From Candidatus Brocadiaceae bacterium S225 (GTDB taxonomy: Bacteria > Planctomycetota > Brocadiia > Brocadiales > Scalinduaceae), in NCBI GenBank assembly GCA_007859995.1, contig SMSL01000022.1, positions 1 through 35,142 on the forward strand: a stretch of DNA of 35,142 bases. The letters are read 5' to 3'. Below the pieces are notes generated by a model. That model was given only the letters and a program-made list of their open reading frames with translations. It was not told the DNA's origin and searched no databases. Positions within the stretch are counted from its first letter, which is position 1. Every line of letters begins with the position of its first letter. Positions 18,859 to 26,731 of this stretch are shown here, piece after piece. The translations under genes were made by a program, and so were the position numbers.

Positions 18859-18907
18859 TGCCGCTTTTTTTCTTCCCGAACCCTAAATGAAACTTTTTAT
18901 AATAACT

Positions 18908-19507
18908 CTATTTCAACTGGGCCAGCAATTTATCATAAGGGAAGTGCTTGCCGGGACAGACCGTTTTCCGGAAGGTTCTATGCATTATGACATTATCTTT
19001 ATGGATGTTACAACGTTTCTGCAAATAATTTATTAAATACAAAAGAGATGAAATCTGTCGATTTGTGGGTTGCTCATTGTCAAAATTACCAACTAAACAT
19101 ATCCCTATGCCATGTTTATTGTATTCAGGATTTCCGGCGTGAGCGCCGTCTATCTGCTTATTCCATCTGCTTCCGACCTCTATCTGACCATCTCTTGAGC
19201 CGTTTCCATTCCCAATAAGAAAATTATAACCCAGGCCATTGACCCAACCATTCTTTTCCTTGTGATATCTGTCGATTGAAGCAGCATCACCAGAATCAGA
19301 AGCTGTGTGATGGATGACAATATACTTCCATGGCCTGATCTTAAACTGGTCCAGCTCTTTACGGACACCATACGGAACAACAACGGCAGGCTGTGGCTTT
19401 ATGGGTTTGTAGGTTGGCAATGTTGATGATACATGTGTACTGTTGCAGCCGTACATGGCTGGTATAAAGATAAGGAACGTCAAATAAGACCATTTAGATT
19501 TGATCAT
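18908..19507 (-). CDS. N-acetylmuramoyl-L-alanine amidase, probable lipoprotein
   Basis: A 199-residue Amidase_2/PGRP-fold zinc enzyme that cleaves the amide between MurNAc and the peptide stem of peptidoglycan. Zinc ligands are suggested by IVIHHTASDSG, IMHRTF and VCPGKHFP; GLGYNFLIGNG and GIGICLVGNFD are family strands. Starting at ATG 19507 gives a signal peptide ending in an imperfect lipobox AMYGC (Cys21). That start has GGAGAG six bases upstream, and a promoter lies behind it, so longer in-frame readings from 19603 are rejected. It points to peptidoglycan turnover in the periplasm. Confidence 0.88.
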   Translation of the reverse strand: MIKSKWSYLTFLIFIPAMYGCNSTHVSSTLPTYKPIKPQPAVVVPYGVRKELDQFKIRPWKYIVIHHTASDSGDAASIDRYHKEKNGWVNGLGYNFLIGNGNGSRDGQIEVGSRWNKQIDGAHAGNPEYNKHGIGICLVGNFDNEQPTNRQISSLLYLINYLQKRCNIHKDNVIMHRTFRKTVCPGKHFPYDKLLAQLK

Positions 19508-19601
19508 TATAGTCTCTCCACTAAATTTAAAAAAATCACGCCTACTGGACGCTAGAATCATAAAATTTAGATAACAGCTATACGCTATTATGCTCGCAAA
19601 C

Positions 19602-19629
19602 ATTATACCTGCAAAAGAGGAATATACAA
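19602..19629 (-). promoter_or_regulatory. Sigma-70 type promoter for the amidase gene
   Basis: On the minus strand, TTGTAT (19629-19624), a 16-base spacer and a perfect TATAAT (19607-19602). Transcription would start near 19595, giving a leader of about 90 bases before ATG 19507. Confidence 0.5.
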
Positions 19630-20086
19630 AAAAAATGTTTATTTTGTGAGGAAATTGATATCAGGCAAATGATACAGGTAAGTTGCTGAAAGGAATACTG
19701 TTTGTACAAAAGTGGGTGGTGTATTTATTTTGAATTCTTGATGATATCAACAAGCAGCTCAAAAGTCAATAGATAACTCCTGATAATTTAATAGTAACGG
19801 TATTTTAGAGAGGGGAACAGGAAACATAGAGGTTGTATGGGTGTCTGCGCAGGCACTTAATCGACACTGTGTTTGATTTTAATCAATCATTAATCGGCCA
19901 TATTATTTACTATGCGTCGGTTCTATACTCTGCTTTCCCCAGAGGTGGGTGATTTATCCCCGGTGAGGCTGCTTCCCGTCAACTATTCACAACCTGTTGA
20001 ATCTAAGGTAGATAAAGCAATTCTTCTGATCGAATTCATGTCGTGACTGGGAGAGAATCACCCATTCTGTGAAGGTGATATTTAGC
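19630..20086 (+). promoter_or_regulatory. Gene-free leader region before the MshEN-repeat gene
   Basis: About 450 bases without a gene. A perfect 9-bp inverted repeat, TGGGTGATT (19946-19954) and AATCACCCA (20056-20064), encloses about 100 bases that also hold a TCAAC/GTTGA hairpin. Further upstream, GTGTCT-GCGC-AGGCAC (19841-19856) forms a short stem. The right arm ends seven bases before GAAGGTGA (20071-20078), the likely ribosome site, so a structured leader RNA is possible. It does not match the cyclic di-GMP riboswitch classes I know. Confidence 0.3.
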
Positions 20087-20761
20087 ATGGAAACATCCTC
20101 CCCGGCACCTGATTTTCAAGTTTTTAAGTTGTCTGATACCAATGGGTTAGCGTATTTATGTCTTTGCGGTTTTTACAGAGAAAATACCTTTGGCATACTG
20201 TTTGATATAGAGATAACTGTGAAAATTGGAAGAAAACAAACAATTCAAACATTTGGAAAGGAAGCTGATAAAACAATAAAAAGGGGTTTGTTGATTATGA
20301 ATGCTGAGTTTTGTGACATAGAAAATGAATTAAGAGATATAAATAACATGGTAGATGTATTTGCAGGACAGGTATCAATTTGTAAAGAGTATGGGCATAA
20401 GGGTACAGGGATAGGATTTGGGGAGTTTTTGCTTTATGAAGGCAAGATAGACGCATATGAGCTGGAACGCGCACTTCACTATCAGAATCTGGAACACGTT
20501 GCTTTGGGAGTATTAGCCGTACAGGAGAAACATCTGAATGAGCAGCAATTGTGCGATGTCCTGGATTGTCAGAGAGCAGGAGGAGGTCTCTTTGGTGAAA
20601 TCGCAATTGAGTTGGGTTTTTTAAATGAAGAGGATGTAGATGCTCTTCTGAACATGCAGGGCGACACACACATCAAAATAGGTGAGGTACTGGTCTTATA
20701 CGGTGCTATCAGCAGAGATGACATGGAATCGTCTCTTCAGGATTTCCACGCGTCAGTGTGA
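20087..20761 (+). CDS. Four-repeat MshEN-like protein
   Basis: A 224-residue protein whose C-terminal half is four 24-residue repeats at about 110-133, 139-162, 168-191 and 197-220, each separated by exactly five residues. The repeat reads xxGExLxxxGxIxxxxLxxxLxxQ, e.g. GFGEFLLYEGKIDAYELERA and KIGEVLVLYGAISRDDMESS. The 24-5-24 spacing is that of the MshEN domain, which binds cyclic di-GMP in secretion ATPases. The Arg of the RLG motif is missing (G, A, L, K), so binding may be weak or lost. Residues 1-70 are unrecognised; an alternative ATG at 20297 with AAGGGG ten bases upstream would give 154 residues. A PilZ gene follows. Confidence 0.65.
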   Translation: METSSPAPDFQVFKLSDTNGLAYLCLCGFYRENTFGILFDIEITVKIGRKQTIQTFGKEADKTIKRGLLIMNAEFCDIENELRDINNMVDVFAGQVSICKEYGHKGTGIGFGEFLLYEGKIDAYELERALHYQNLEHVALGVLAVQEKHLNEQQLCDVLDCQRAGGGLFGEIAIELGFLNEEDVDALLNMQGDTHIKIGEVLVLYGAISRDDMESSLQDFHASV

Positions 20762-20877
20762 GAAAAATGGAATTACACAAAGCCTTGGCAGGTTCAATCA
20801 TATTGATTGACCCTGAACGTTTGATTCGGGCTTACTTGAGAAGAGGGCTTTACCACATTGTGGTTAAGGAGGTAGTT

Positions 20878-21219
20878 ATGAAAGACGAAGAAAAAGGTTC
20901 TGAACACAGGACAACTGAAAGGATGAATCGTTCAGTACAAATATCCATTCCCGGTCAGGAATGTAAGACAATAAACATTAGTGCGAGTGGGGTATATTTT
21001 GAAGTAGTAACCAATGATATGAACGCATTCTCACCCGGAACTACAATGCCAATTGAAATAAACGCGGTCACCAATACGCCCGGTTGTGAAGAAAGAAATG
21101 TAAAACTTCAGGGGCAGGGTTTTGTTGTCAGAAATGACATAAAGGATGTCACCAGTCATGGTAACAGATTGGGAGTAGCTCTGGAGTTCAAAGAGAAATT
21201 CGATATTTCTCTGGACTAG
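20878..21219 (+). CDS. PilZ-domain protein
   Basis: A 113-residue single PilZ domain. The cyclic di-GMP binding signature is present: RTTER (R11-x3-R15) and NISASG (N33-x-S35-x2-G38), followed by the usual beta-barrel ending GVALEF. It is likely a cytoplasmic cyclic di-GMP effector; its partner is unknown. AAGGAGG (20866-20872) five bases upstream fixes ATG 20878; longer in-frame readings from 20758 are not needed. It lies 116 bases after the MshEN-like gene and probably shares its transcript. Confidence 0.85.
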   Translation: MKDEEKGSEHRTTERMNRSVQISIPGQECKTINISASGVYFEVVTNDMNAFSPGTTMPIEINAVTNTPGCEERNVKLQGQGFVVRNDIKDVTSHGNRLGVALEFKEKFDISLD

Positions 21220-21234
21220 TCCTGATATTTGCAG

Positions 21235-21269
21235 CCTTTCCGGTCTGAAAGGACGGCTTTGTCTTTTTT
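21235..21269 (+). terminator. Possible terminator after the PilZ gene
   Basis: CCTTTC (21235-21240) pairs with GAAAGG (21247-21252) around a 6-base loop, followed after a short gap by a T-rich run to 21269. The stem is short and the T-run is displaced, so it is a weak call, though well placed 15 bases after the stop. Confidence 0.4.
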
Positions 21270-21433
21270 ACACAAATAGTAACAATACAGATAAAGCATA
21301 AAATAAAATGAGTGAAAAATACTGCTATAACAAAAGACGCAATAGTTGAAAGCACGGAAATAGAGTTTGATCTATATTTGGGAAAACGGGTTTCTGGCTG
21401 GGTATATAGCACCGTGAGGCATAAAGGTTGTGT

Positions 21434-22957
21434 TTACATTTGTTGAGAGTATGACGTGCCATGTACACCAAGTTTTCGCGCCTTTTCCCTGAATTGCTTC
21501 CTGTCAATTTTGGAAAGTCTTGAAGCCGCGGATAGGTTTCCTTTTGTCCTGTCAAGGACATTCTGGAAATACTTTATTTCAAATTCATTTTTAGCCTCGT
21601 TAAATGGCTTATCTGAAAGTCTGGTTTTACGAGGATGCCTATGCAGTCTATCGATGAGTGTGGGTACGTCACCGAGTTCAATAGTTGGCGGCGTCGCCAG
21701 AATGACCGCCTGAGTAACCATATTTTCCAATTCCCGCACGTTGCCAGGCCAGGCATATCGTAAAAATTTCTCAATCACTTCAGAAGAAAATCCCACTAAT
21801 TCCTTGGAGAATTCAGTACACGCGCTTTCAAGGAAATATTGACTCAAAAGAAGCAGGTCATTATTTCGTTCTCTTAAGGGAGGGATCATAATCCGGAACT
21901 GGTTAAGGCGGTAGTAAAGGTCCTCGCGAAAGGTTCCTTTCTGTACGTTATCTTCCAGTGAGACATTAGTGGCTGCAATTATTCTAATGTCTGCATGCTT
22001 GCATTTTGAAGAGCCAACTCGCCTGTATTCACCTTCCTGCAGGACCCTGAGTAGTTTTACCTGGAATTGTGGTGTTGTCTCACCGATTTCATCAAGAAAG
22101 AGAGTGCCACCTTCGGCTTCCTCTACCAACCCACGCTTTTCCATAGAGGCACCGGTGAAGGCTCCCCGTTCATGGCCAAAAAGTTCACTTTCAAGAAGTG
22201 TCTCTGTAAGCGCACCGCAGTTCACCGGAACGAAAGGGAAGCTGGTTCTGTTGCTCAGTCGGTGAATTGGTCTCGCAATGAGCTCTTTTCCGGTTCCGCT
22301 CTCTCCGGTAATAAGGACTGAAGATTTTGTCTTTGACACGAGCCGTACGAGGCCCAGAACGCTTTCAATCTTCTCCGAATCGCCAATGATCTCGGGGAAA
22401 TCAGTTCGTATTTTTGTACGTTTCTGTATATGTACCCCATCCTGGTTTTGAATCACTGATCTCATACCTTTGAGGACATGTTCTGTTTCTGTTTTGATCT
22501 GCTCCAACTCACAGTTTTTTTTTGAAAGTTTCTGGAGTTGCTTTTGCTCCCTTCGGACACGTTCGACTTTTGCGTGCAGTTCCGGTAGTTTGCATGGCTT
22601 GGCTATCCAGTCTGTGGCACCGGCCTTAATTGCCCCAAAAAAATCGTAGTCTTCAGAGTGTCCGGTACAAATTATGATTTCTAAAGTGGGTTGTATTTTT
22701 TTTAATTCATTTAAAAGATCCATGCCATTATAGTCGGGCAGGCAAACATCAAGGATCGCCACGTCAAATATATTCTGATCTACCAGAGTCAGCGCTTCAG
22801 ACCCATCTTTAGCCATTTTTACCTGATATCCGAAGTTTTCCAGATAGCTTGCAAAGGTAGTACGAATATGATCATAATCATCAATTATGACAATACAACC
22901 TTTAGATTCTGTTTTAGAAGACATAATGCCGTTTTTCTGAGTAAAGTTATAGCCCAT
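21434..22957 (-). CDS. NtrC-family sigma-54 response regulator
   Basis: A 507-residue transcription activator: receiver domain (about 20-135) with IIDD, phospho-Asp in AILDVCLPD and AKP lysine; a coiled linker; a sigma-54 AAA+ domain with GESGTGKE near 218 and an intact GAFTGA loop near 265, so it should contact sigma-54 RNA polymerase; and a C-terminal Fis-type helix-turn-helix (NLSAASRLSKIDRKQFREKA). The DNA targets are unknown. No histidine kinase is in the window, making it an orphan here. A second ATG 11 codons in (22924) is an alternative start; neither has a clear ribosome site. It converges on the PilZ gene. Confidence 0.92.
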   Translation of the reverse strand: MGYNFTQKNGIMSSKTESKGCIVIIDDYDHIRTTFASYLENFGYQVKMAKDGSEALTLVDQNIFDVAILDVCLPDYNGMDLLNELKKIQPTLEIIICTGHSEDYDFFGAIKAGATDWIAKPCKLPELHAKVERVRREQKQLQKLSKKNCELEQIKTETEHVLKGMRSVIQNQDGVHIQKRTKIRTDFPEIIGDSEKIESVLGLVRLVSKTKSSVLITGESGTGKELIARPIHRLSNRTSFPFVPVNCGALTETLLESELFGHERGAFTGASMEKRGLVEEAEGGTLFLDEIGETTPQFQVKLLRVLQEGEYRRVGSSKCKHADIRIIAATNVSLEDNVQKGTFREDLYYRLNQFRIMIPPLRERNNDLLLLSQYFLESACTEFSKELVGFSSEVIEKFLRYAWPGNVRELENMVTQAVILATPPTIELGDVPTLIDRLHRHPRKTRLSDKPFNEAKNEFEIKYFQNVLDRTKGNLSAASRLSKIDRKQFREKARKLGVHGTSYSQQM

Positions 22958-23235
22958 AGTATAAATATATCTGTTACATAATAATTATCGGTGAAAACAA
23001 GAAAAAGGTTAGTTCTTTTTACTAATGACTGATTTTAAAGAGATTAAGTATGTTGTAATGTCGTAAGTGTAAATTTTAATTGTGTTTATACTGACAGATC
23101 GTTTTGGTTTTTTTTGTAATTTCAAATAACGTCCTTTGCATATAAAATATAACCGTTCCTCTGGTATTCTGAGTGAACAAAAGGAATGAAACGTTCAGCA
23201 TATTCAGCATATTAATATGGAGTGCGGAGAAAAAT
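22958..23235. other. Divergent intergenic region
   Basis: An AT-rich 278-base gap between the divergent regulator and membrane-fusion genes. A tandem TTCAGCATA repeat lies shortly before the plus-strand start and poly-T tracts are frequent. It must hold both promoters, but I could not settle on a convincing -35/-10 pair and saw no conserved RNA. Confidence 0.4.
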
Positions 23236-25686
23236 ATGATACGTGAAAACAGGGCGTGGTTATTCATTTTGTTTTCTATGGTATTTGTCGGATGTTATGC
23301 AACTATTGCTCAGGTGCTGATAATTCGGGAGTTTCTGGTAGTTTTCTTCGGAAGCGAACTATGCATTGGAATAATCCTTGGTACATGGCTTTTTGGTGTC
23401 GCGTCAGGTGCGGCGGTGGGGGGAAGGGTTGCAGGTAGATTTAAGGATCAGCTGTCTGTCTTTATTAATGTGTTACTGCTGATGTGTGCAATTCTTCCTC
23501 TGGAATTAGTCTCGATAAGGGTGTTAAGGCTTATTCTCAATGTCTCCGCAGGCCAGTACATTCCAATTTTGTCATTGCTTCTTTCATCGTTATGTATTAT
23601 CACGCCGTTCAGTTTTACTATAGGATTGATTTTCCCCGTTGGATGTAAAGTGATCAGGGGATTTACACGTGATTCAGCTGCTGATATTGGTTTTGTATAT
23701 ATTCTGGAATCCATTGGCAGTCTTATAGGCGGTTTATTATTTACCTTCGTGCTCATTGCCAGATTCCAGCCATTTACGATAATACTGATTTTTAATAGTA
23801 TTTTATTTTTGAATCTGTTCCTGATGCTTAGGTTTCTTGATAGAGGTCTTTCAAATGAAGGGAAATCCTCAGCACTTTTTGTCCGGAGAAAGTCTTTAGT
23901 CTCTCTTTTACTCTTTTTAGTCACTTTTATTTTACTGGCATCCGGTGTAGTCAATAGAGTGGATAATTATTTAATTAACGTAAGATGGAGTTCTTCTAAT
24001 CCGAATATAAAACTCCTGGAATCAATTAATTCCAGATATGAAAATATTGTAGTTGGTGTAAGAGATGACCAATACAGTGTATTCGGAAATGGTCAGTTTA
24101 ATTTTGCATTTCCTGATGAATATGTAAACTCTCAAATGGCTCATCTAATAATGACGCAACATCCTGATCCGAAGAGGGTGTTGTTGATAGGCGGAGGAAT
24201 GGGTGGGTTGATCAGGGAGATGCTGAAACATCCGATTGAAGAGTTAGATTATATTGAATTTGATCCTGCATTGACAGAATCAATAAAGAAATATCTGCCA
24301 CTTGAAGAGAAAGAGGCTTTGTCGGATAAGAGGGTAAGAATATTTCATGTAGACGGGAGGTATTATGTTAAGAGAGCAAAGAGTGAAAAAAAGTATGATT
24401 TAATATTTGTAAATATCCCGGACCCTTCTACGGCATTTCTTAACAGATTTTATACCGTACAGTTTTTTCAGGAGGGGAATGAGATACTTGCGAACAATGG
24501 TGTGTTTGGGATAGAGATATCGTCTGCAGTTAATTACCTGGGGGAAGAAGTGGGTAATTATACAGGTTCTATTTATCAAACGCTGCACAGTGTATTTCCA
24601 CACGTAATAATTTCTCCGGGACAGACAAATTATTATTTTGCGAGTAATTCATATGACACTGCTACATTCGATATCAGGACATTAACAAAACGTTATGTTG
24701 AACGCGGTGTTAAATCTGATTTTTTTTCTGAGCATGTATTTAACACTCTTTTGCCGCCTGAGATGGTTAAATTTGTCTCAGACGAGATTGAGAGTAGGGA
24801 AGGGCTCAGGGTGAACACCGACGCAAAACCTGTTACCTATTTTTTAAATCTTATGTTATGTGACAAGCTTACCGGCAGTAAATTAGGAGGCATTCTTCAA
24901 TGGATTAAGGACAGCCATGTAAAAGCATTTTTAATTCCTGTTTTTGTCTTCATTGTCTGCAGGTTTGCATACGTTACTGTTTTCAGATGCAGTCCGGATG
25001 TTCAGCAACGATTCAACAGTATTGCAGCTATTGCAACAACCGGGTTTGCCGGAATGGCGTTAGAAATTATCCTGATATTTGCGTTCCAAAATATATATGG
25101 ATATGTTTATGAAAACATAGGGTTCATAATTGCGGTGTTTATGTTTGGTATGGCTCTGGGTGGTGGGATTAGTAACAGGTTAATATTACGAAGCACATCC
25201 GGGAGGATTCTGGACAAGTTAAGCCTTCGGCAACATTTTCTCGACACGAATACGCAAAGCCGCAAAAAAGCTCCTGAAGAGATTGGTTGGCAGAGGGAGA
25301 TGGAGTGGATAAAGATATTCATAGTATTAGAATTCATTATTGTTGTATATGCCTGCATCATGCCCTTTGTCTTGAACCAGCTCTCTTCTCTGTTTTCTGA
25401 TTCTGAGTATCTGTTTATGATACTGGTGGCTATAACCGGTGTACTTGTGGGTCTGGAATTTCCGATAGCAGGTAAGCTGTATATTATGCGGAAAGGGGAG
25501 TTGGGGACAACTGCGGGAACGATCGACAGTGCTGACCACGCAGGCGCATTTATTGGCGCTTTACTTACCGGTGTGCTTTTTGTTCCGCTATTCGGAATAT
25601 CAGGATCGTGTGTAATAATAGCAGCGCTGAACCTGATGAGCTTGTTGTTTTTTATTCACCTTTACTATCAGAAGAAAATATTATGA
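23236..25686 (+). CDS. Spermidine-synthase-like domain between two membrane domains
   Basis: An 816-residue protein: N-terminal membrane helices (about 10-260), a Rossmann methyltransferase-like domain of the spermidine synthase family (about 285-520), and C-terminal helices (about 590-816). The nucleotide motif VLLIGGGMGGLIREML is near 315, DYIEFDP near 337 and DLIFVNIPDPSTAFLNRFYT near 385. In true synthases the equivalent of VNIPDP carries a catalytic Asp; here it is Asn, so polyamine synthesis is doubtful. Related fused proteins are widespread and uncharacterised. GGAGA five bases upstream supports ATG 23236 over a GTG at 23173. Confidence 0.8.
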   Translation: MIRENRAWLFILFSMVFVGCYATIAQVLIIREFLVVFFGSELCIGIILGTWLFGVASGAAVGGRVAGRFKDQLSVFINVLLLMCAILPLELVSIRVLRLILNVSAGQYIPILSLLLSSLCIITPFSFTIGLIFPVGCKVIRGFTRDSAADIGFVYILESIGSLIGGLLFTFVLIARFQPFTIILIFNSILFLNLFLMLRFLDRGLSNEGKSSALFVRRKSLVSLLLFLVTFILLASGVVNRVDNYLINVRWSSSNPNIKLLESINSRYENIVVGVRDDQYSVFGNGQFNFAFPDEYVNSQMAHLIMTQHPDPKRVLLIGGGMGGLIREMLKHPIEELDYIEFDPALTESIKKYLPLEEKEALSDKRVRIFHVDGRYYVKRAKSEKKYDLIFVNIPDPSTAFLNRFYTVQFFQEGNEILANNGVFGIEISSAVNYLGEEVGNYTGSIYQTLHSVFPHVIISPGQTNYYFASNSYDTATFDIRTLTKRYVERGVKSDFFSEHVFNTLLPPEMVKFVSDEIESREGLRVNTDAKPVTYFLNLMLCDKLTGSKLGGILQWIKDSHVKAFLIPVFVFIVCRFAYVTVFRCSPDVQQRFNSIAAIATTGFAGMALEIILIFAFQNIYGYVYENIGFIIAVFMFGMALGGGISNRLILRSTSGRILDKLSLRQHFLDTNTQSRKKAPEEIGWQREMEWIKIFIVLEFIIVVYACIMPFVLNQLSSLFSDSEYLFMILVAITGVLVGLEFPIAGKLYIMRKGELGTTAGTIDSADHAGAFIGALLTGVLFVPLFGISGSCVIIAALNLMSLLFFIHLYYQKKIL

Positions 25687-25720
25687 ACTTCTCTGGTAGA
25701 ACAAATATATTATGTGCCTA

Positions 25721-25799
25721 CTTGATAATCAGGTATCATGAGAACTATAGATTTAAATTTTAGTTCAGGCTGCAAGCCTGAACCTGCCAACTTATCAAG
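25721..25799. repeat. Nested palindromic repeat
   Basis: GTTCAGGCT (25763-25771) and AGCCTGAAC (25775-25783) form a perfect 9-bp stem with a GCA loop. Outside it, CTTGATAA (25721-25728) matches TTATCAAG (25792-25799) as a perfect 8-bp inverted repeat. It lies between convergent genes. It lacks a T-run, so it may be a REP-like element rather than a terminator. Confidence 0.5.
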
Positions 25800-25807
25800 G
25801 TTGCATA

Positions 25808-25894
25808 ATGATAAAATGCCATAATTGCAATTACGAGACCATCCCTGAACCATATCTGTTAAAACAGATAAAGAAGTTGAGGAGAAAACAATGA
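25808..25894 (+). CDS. Possible 28-residue CxxC micro-protein or gene remnant
   Basis: ATG 25808, with AAGG seven bases upstream, opens 28 codons encoding MIKCHNCNYETIPEPYLLKQ and a basic tail. The CxxC motif followed by a basic helix resembles the N-terminus of zinc-ribbon plus helix-turn-helix antitoxin-type regulators, cut off early. It may be a remnant. Too short to be sure it is translated. Confidence 0.25.
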   Translation: MIKCHNCNYETIPEPYLLKQIKKLRRKQ

Positions 25895-25926
25895 GATTTT
25901 GTATGTTATTATCTTTGACATAATAT

Positions 25927-26313
25927 TTACAATTCCCTCCCTTTCCAGACCATTCCCATCAGGGAAACCATTCCAACTAATTCGCCCTTTTCCATAACCG
26001 GCGCCCATGATACATTGAAGTTTGTAAGAAAGCGCGCTGCATAATGTACCGGCATGTCTGCATCAATCATTAAAACAGGCTTCGCCATAATCTCATAGGC
26101 ATGGACATCCTCCAGCTGTTTTCCTGCCGCAATAACCTTTGTTGCAATATCTCTCAGTGTAATCAGTCCATATACATCCTTATCATTCCGTGGTCTTACC
26201 AGTACCGTCTGAATGTTTTCCTCCTTCATGATATTCAGAGCATCAGATACTTTGGTAATCCCATGAATATTCACTACGTATGAATACATAACATCTTTGA
26301 CTCGTTCTACCAT
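25927..26313 (-). CDS. Tandem CBS-domain protein
   Basis: A 128-residue protein consisting of one CBS pair: first repeat about 1-60 (VKDVMYSYVVNI...VYGLITLRDIATKVI), second about 68-125 (AYEIMAKPVLMIDADMPV...LVGMVSLMGMV). CBS pairs bind adenosine nucleotides or S-adenosylmethionine and gate enzymes or transporters. AAGGAGA six bases upstream of the ATG is a good ribosome site. It is the last gene of a four-gene run with a PII-like gene 23 bases upstream and two DUF1538 membrane proteins before that. Confidence 0.85.
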   Translation of the reverse strand: MVERVKDVMYSYVVNIHGITKVSDALNIMKEENIQTVLVRPRNDKDVYGLITLRDIATKVIAAGKQLEDVHAYEIMAKPVLMIDADMPVHYAARFLTNFNVSWAPVMEKGELVGMVSLMGMVWKGREL

Positions 26314-26336
26314 TTTTTTCTCCTTGAGTTTTTGTG

Positions 26337-26681
26337 TTAAATATATTTTTCCTGAGCTGCTTTTTCGAGGGCCTCCATCTGGCTCTCCGTTCCGATGACC
26401 CGGTCAACTGTCCATGAGAAGGCCATGCCACGCCCTTCCTTGAAATTGCCGGCTTTATAAATAGCGTCCATGATAGAGTTGGCATGGAAGTCCTCTACGA
26501 TGAACATGAGAACCTCGCGTTGCTGGTCCATTTGTAGACCGAAAAAAGTCTTTTGTTCACGGATGCCTTCTCCTCTGGCATTAAGTATGGTAACTCCTGT
26601 GGCCCCGGCTTCTTTCGCCGAAGAGATGACCTCTTCCTGATGTTCCTGCTCCACCATTGCTATTATTACTTTAAAACGCAT
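26337..26681 (-). CDS. PII-like nitrogen-regulator-family protein
   Basis: A 114-residue protein with the PII ferredoxin-like layout: MRFKVIIAMVEQEHQEEVI, then GATGVTILNARGEG, a T-loop-like stretch (REQKTFFGLQMDQQRE), a core strand VLMFIVED and a C-terminal GRGMAFSWTVDRVIG. The uridylylated T-loop tyrosine of GlnB is not evident and the C-terminal GDGKIFV motif is altered, so it is a divergent PII-like protein, not GlnB/GlnK. GGAGGA seven bases upstream is a strong ribosome site. By analogy with GlnK-AmtB and SbtB-SbtA, it may regulate the DUF1538 membrane proteins encoded upstream. Confidence 0.8.
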   Translation of the reverse strand: MRFKVIIAMVEQEHQEEVISSAKEAGATGVTILNARGEGIREQKTFFGLQMDQQREVLMFIVEDFHANSIMDAIYKAGNFKEGRGMAFSWTVDRVIGTESQMEALEKAAQEKYI

Positions 26682-26731
26682 AAATTTTTCCTCCGAAGAT
26701 AAATAAAGTTTACTTTAATAAGTTAAGGGCC

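Noticed and set aside
18908..19603. Longer amidase reading from 19603
   Set aside because: The start would fall inside the predicted -10 box; ATG 19507 has a good ribosome site and exposes the signal peptide.
19841..20064. Cyclic di-GMP riboswitch before the MshEN-like gene
   Set aside because: The conserved GEMM core sequence blocks are absent; only generic stems are seen.
20190..20210. Sigma-54 promoter (TTTGGCATACTG...) inside the MshEN-like gene
   Set aside because: The -12 GC element is missing, and it lies within the annotated coding frame.
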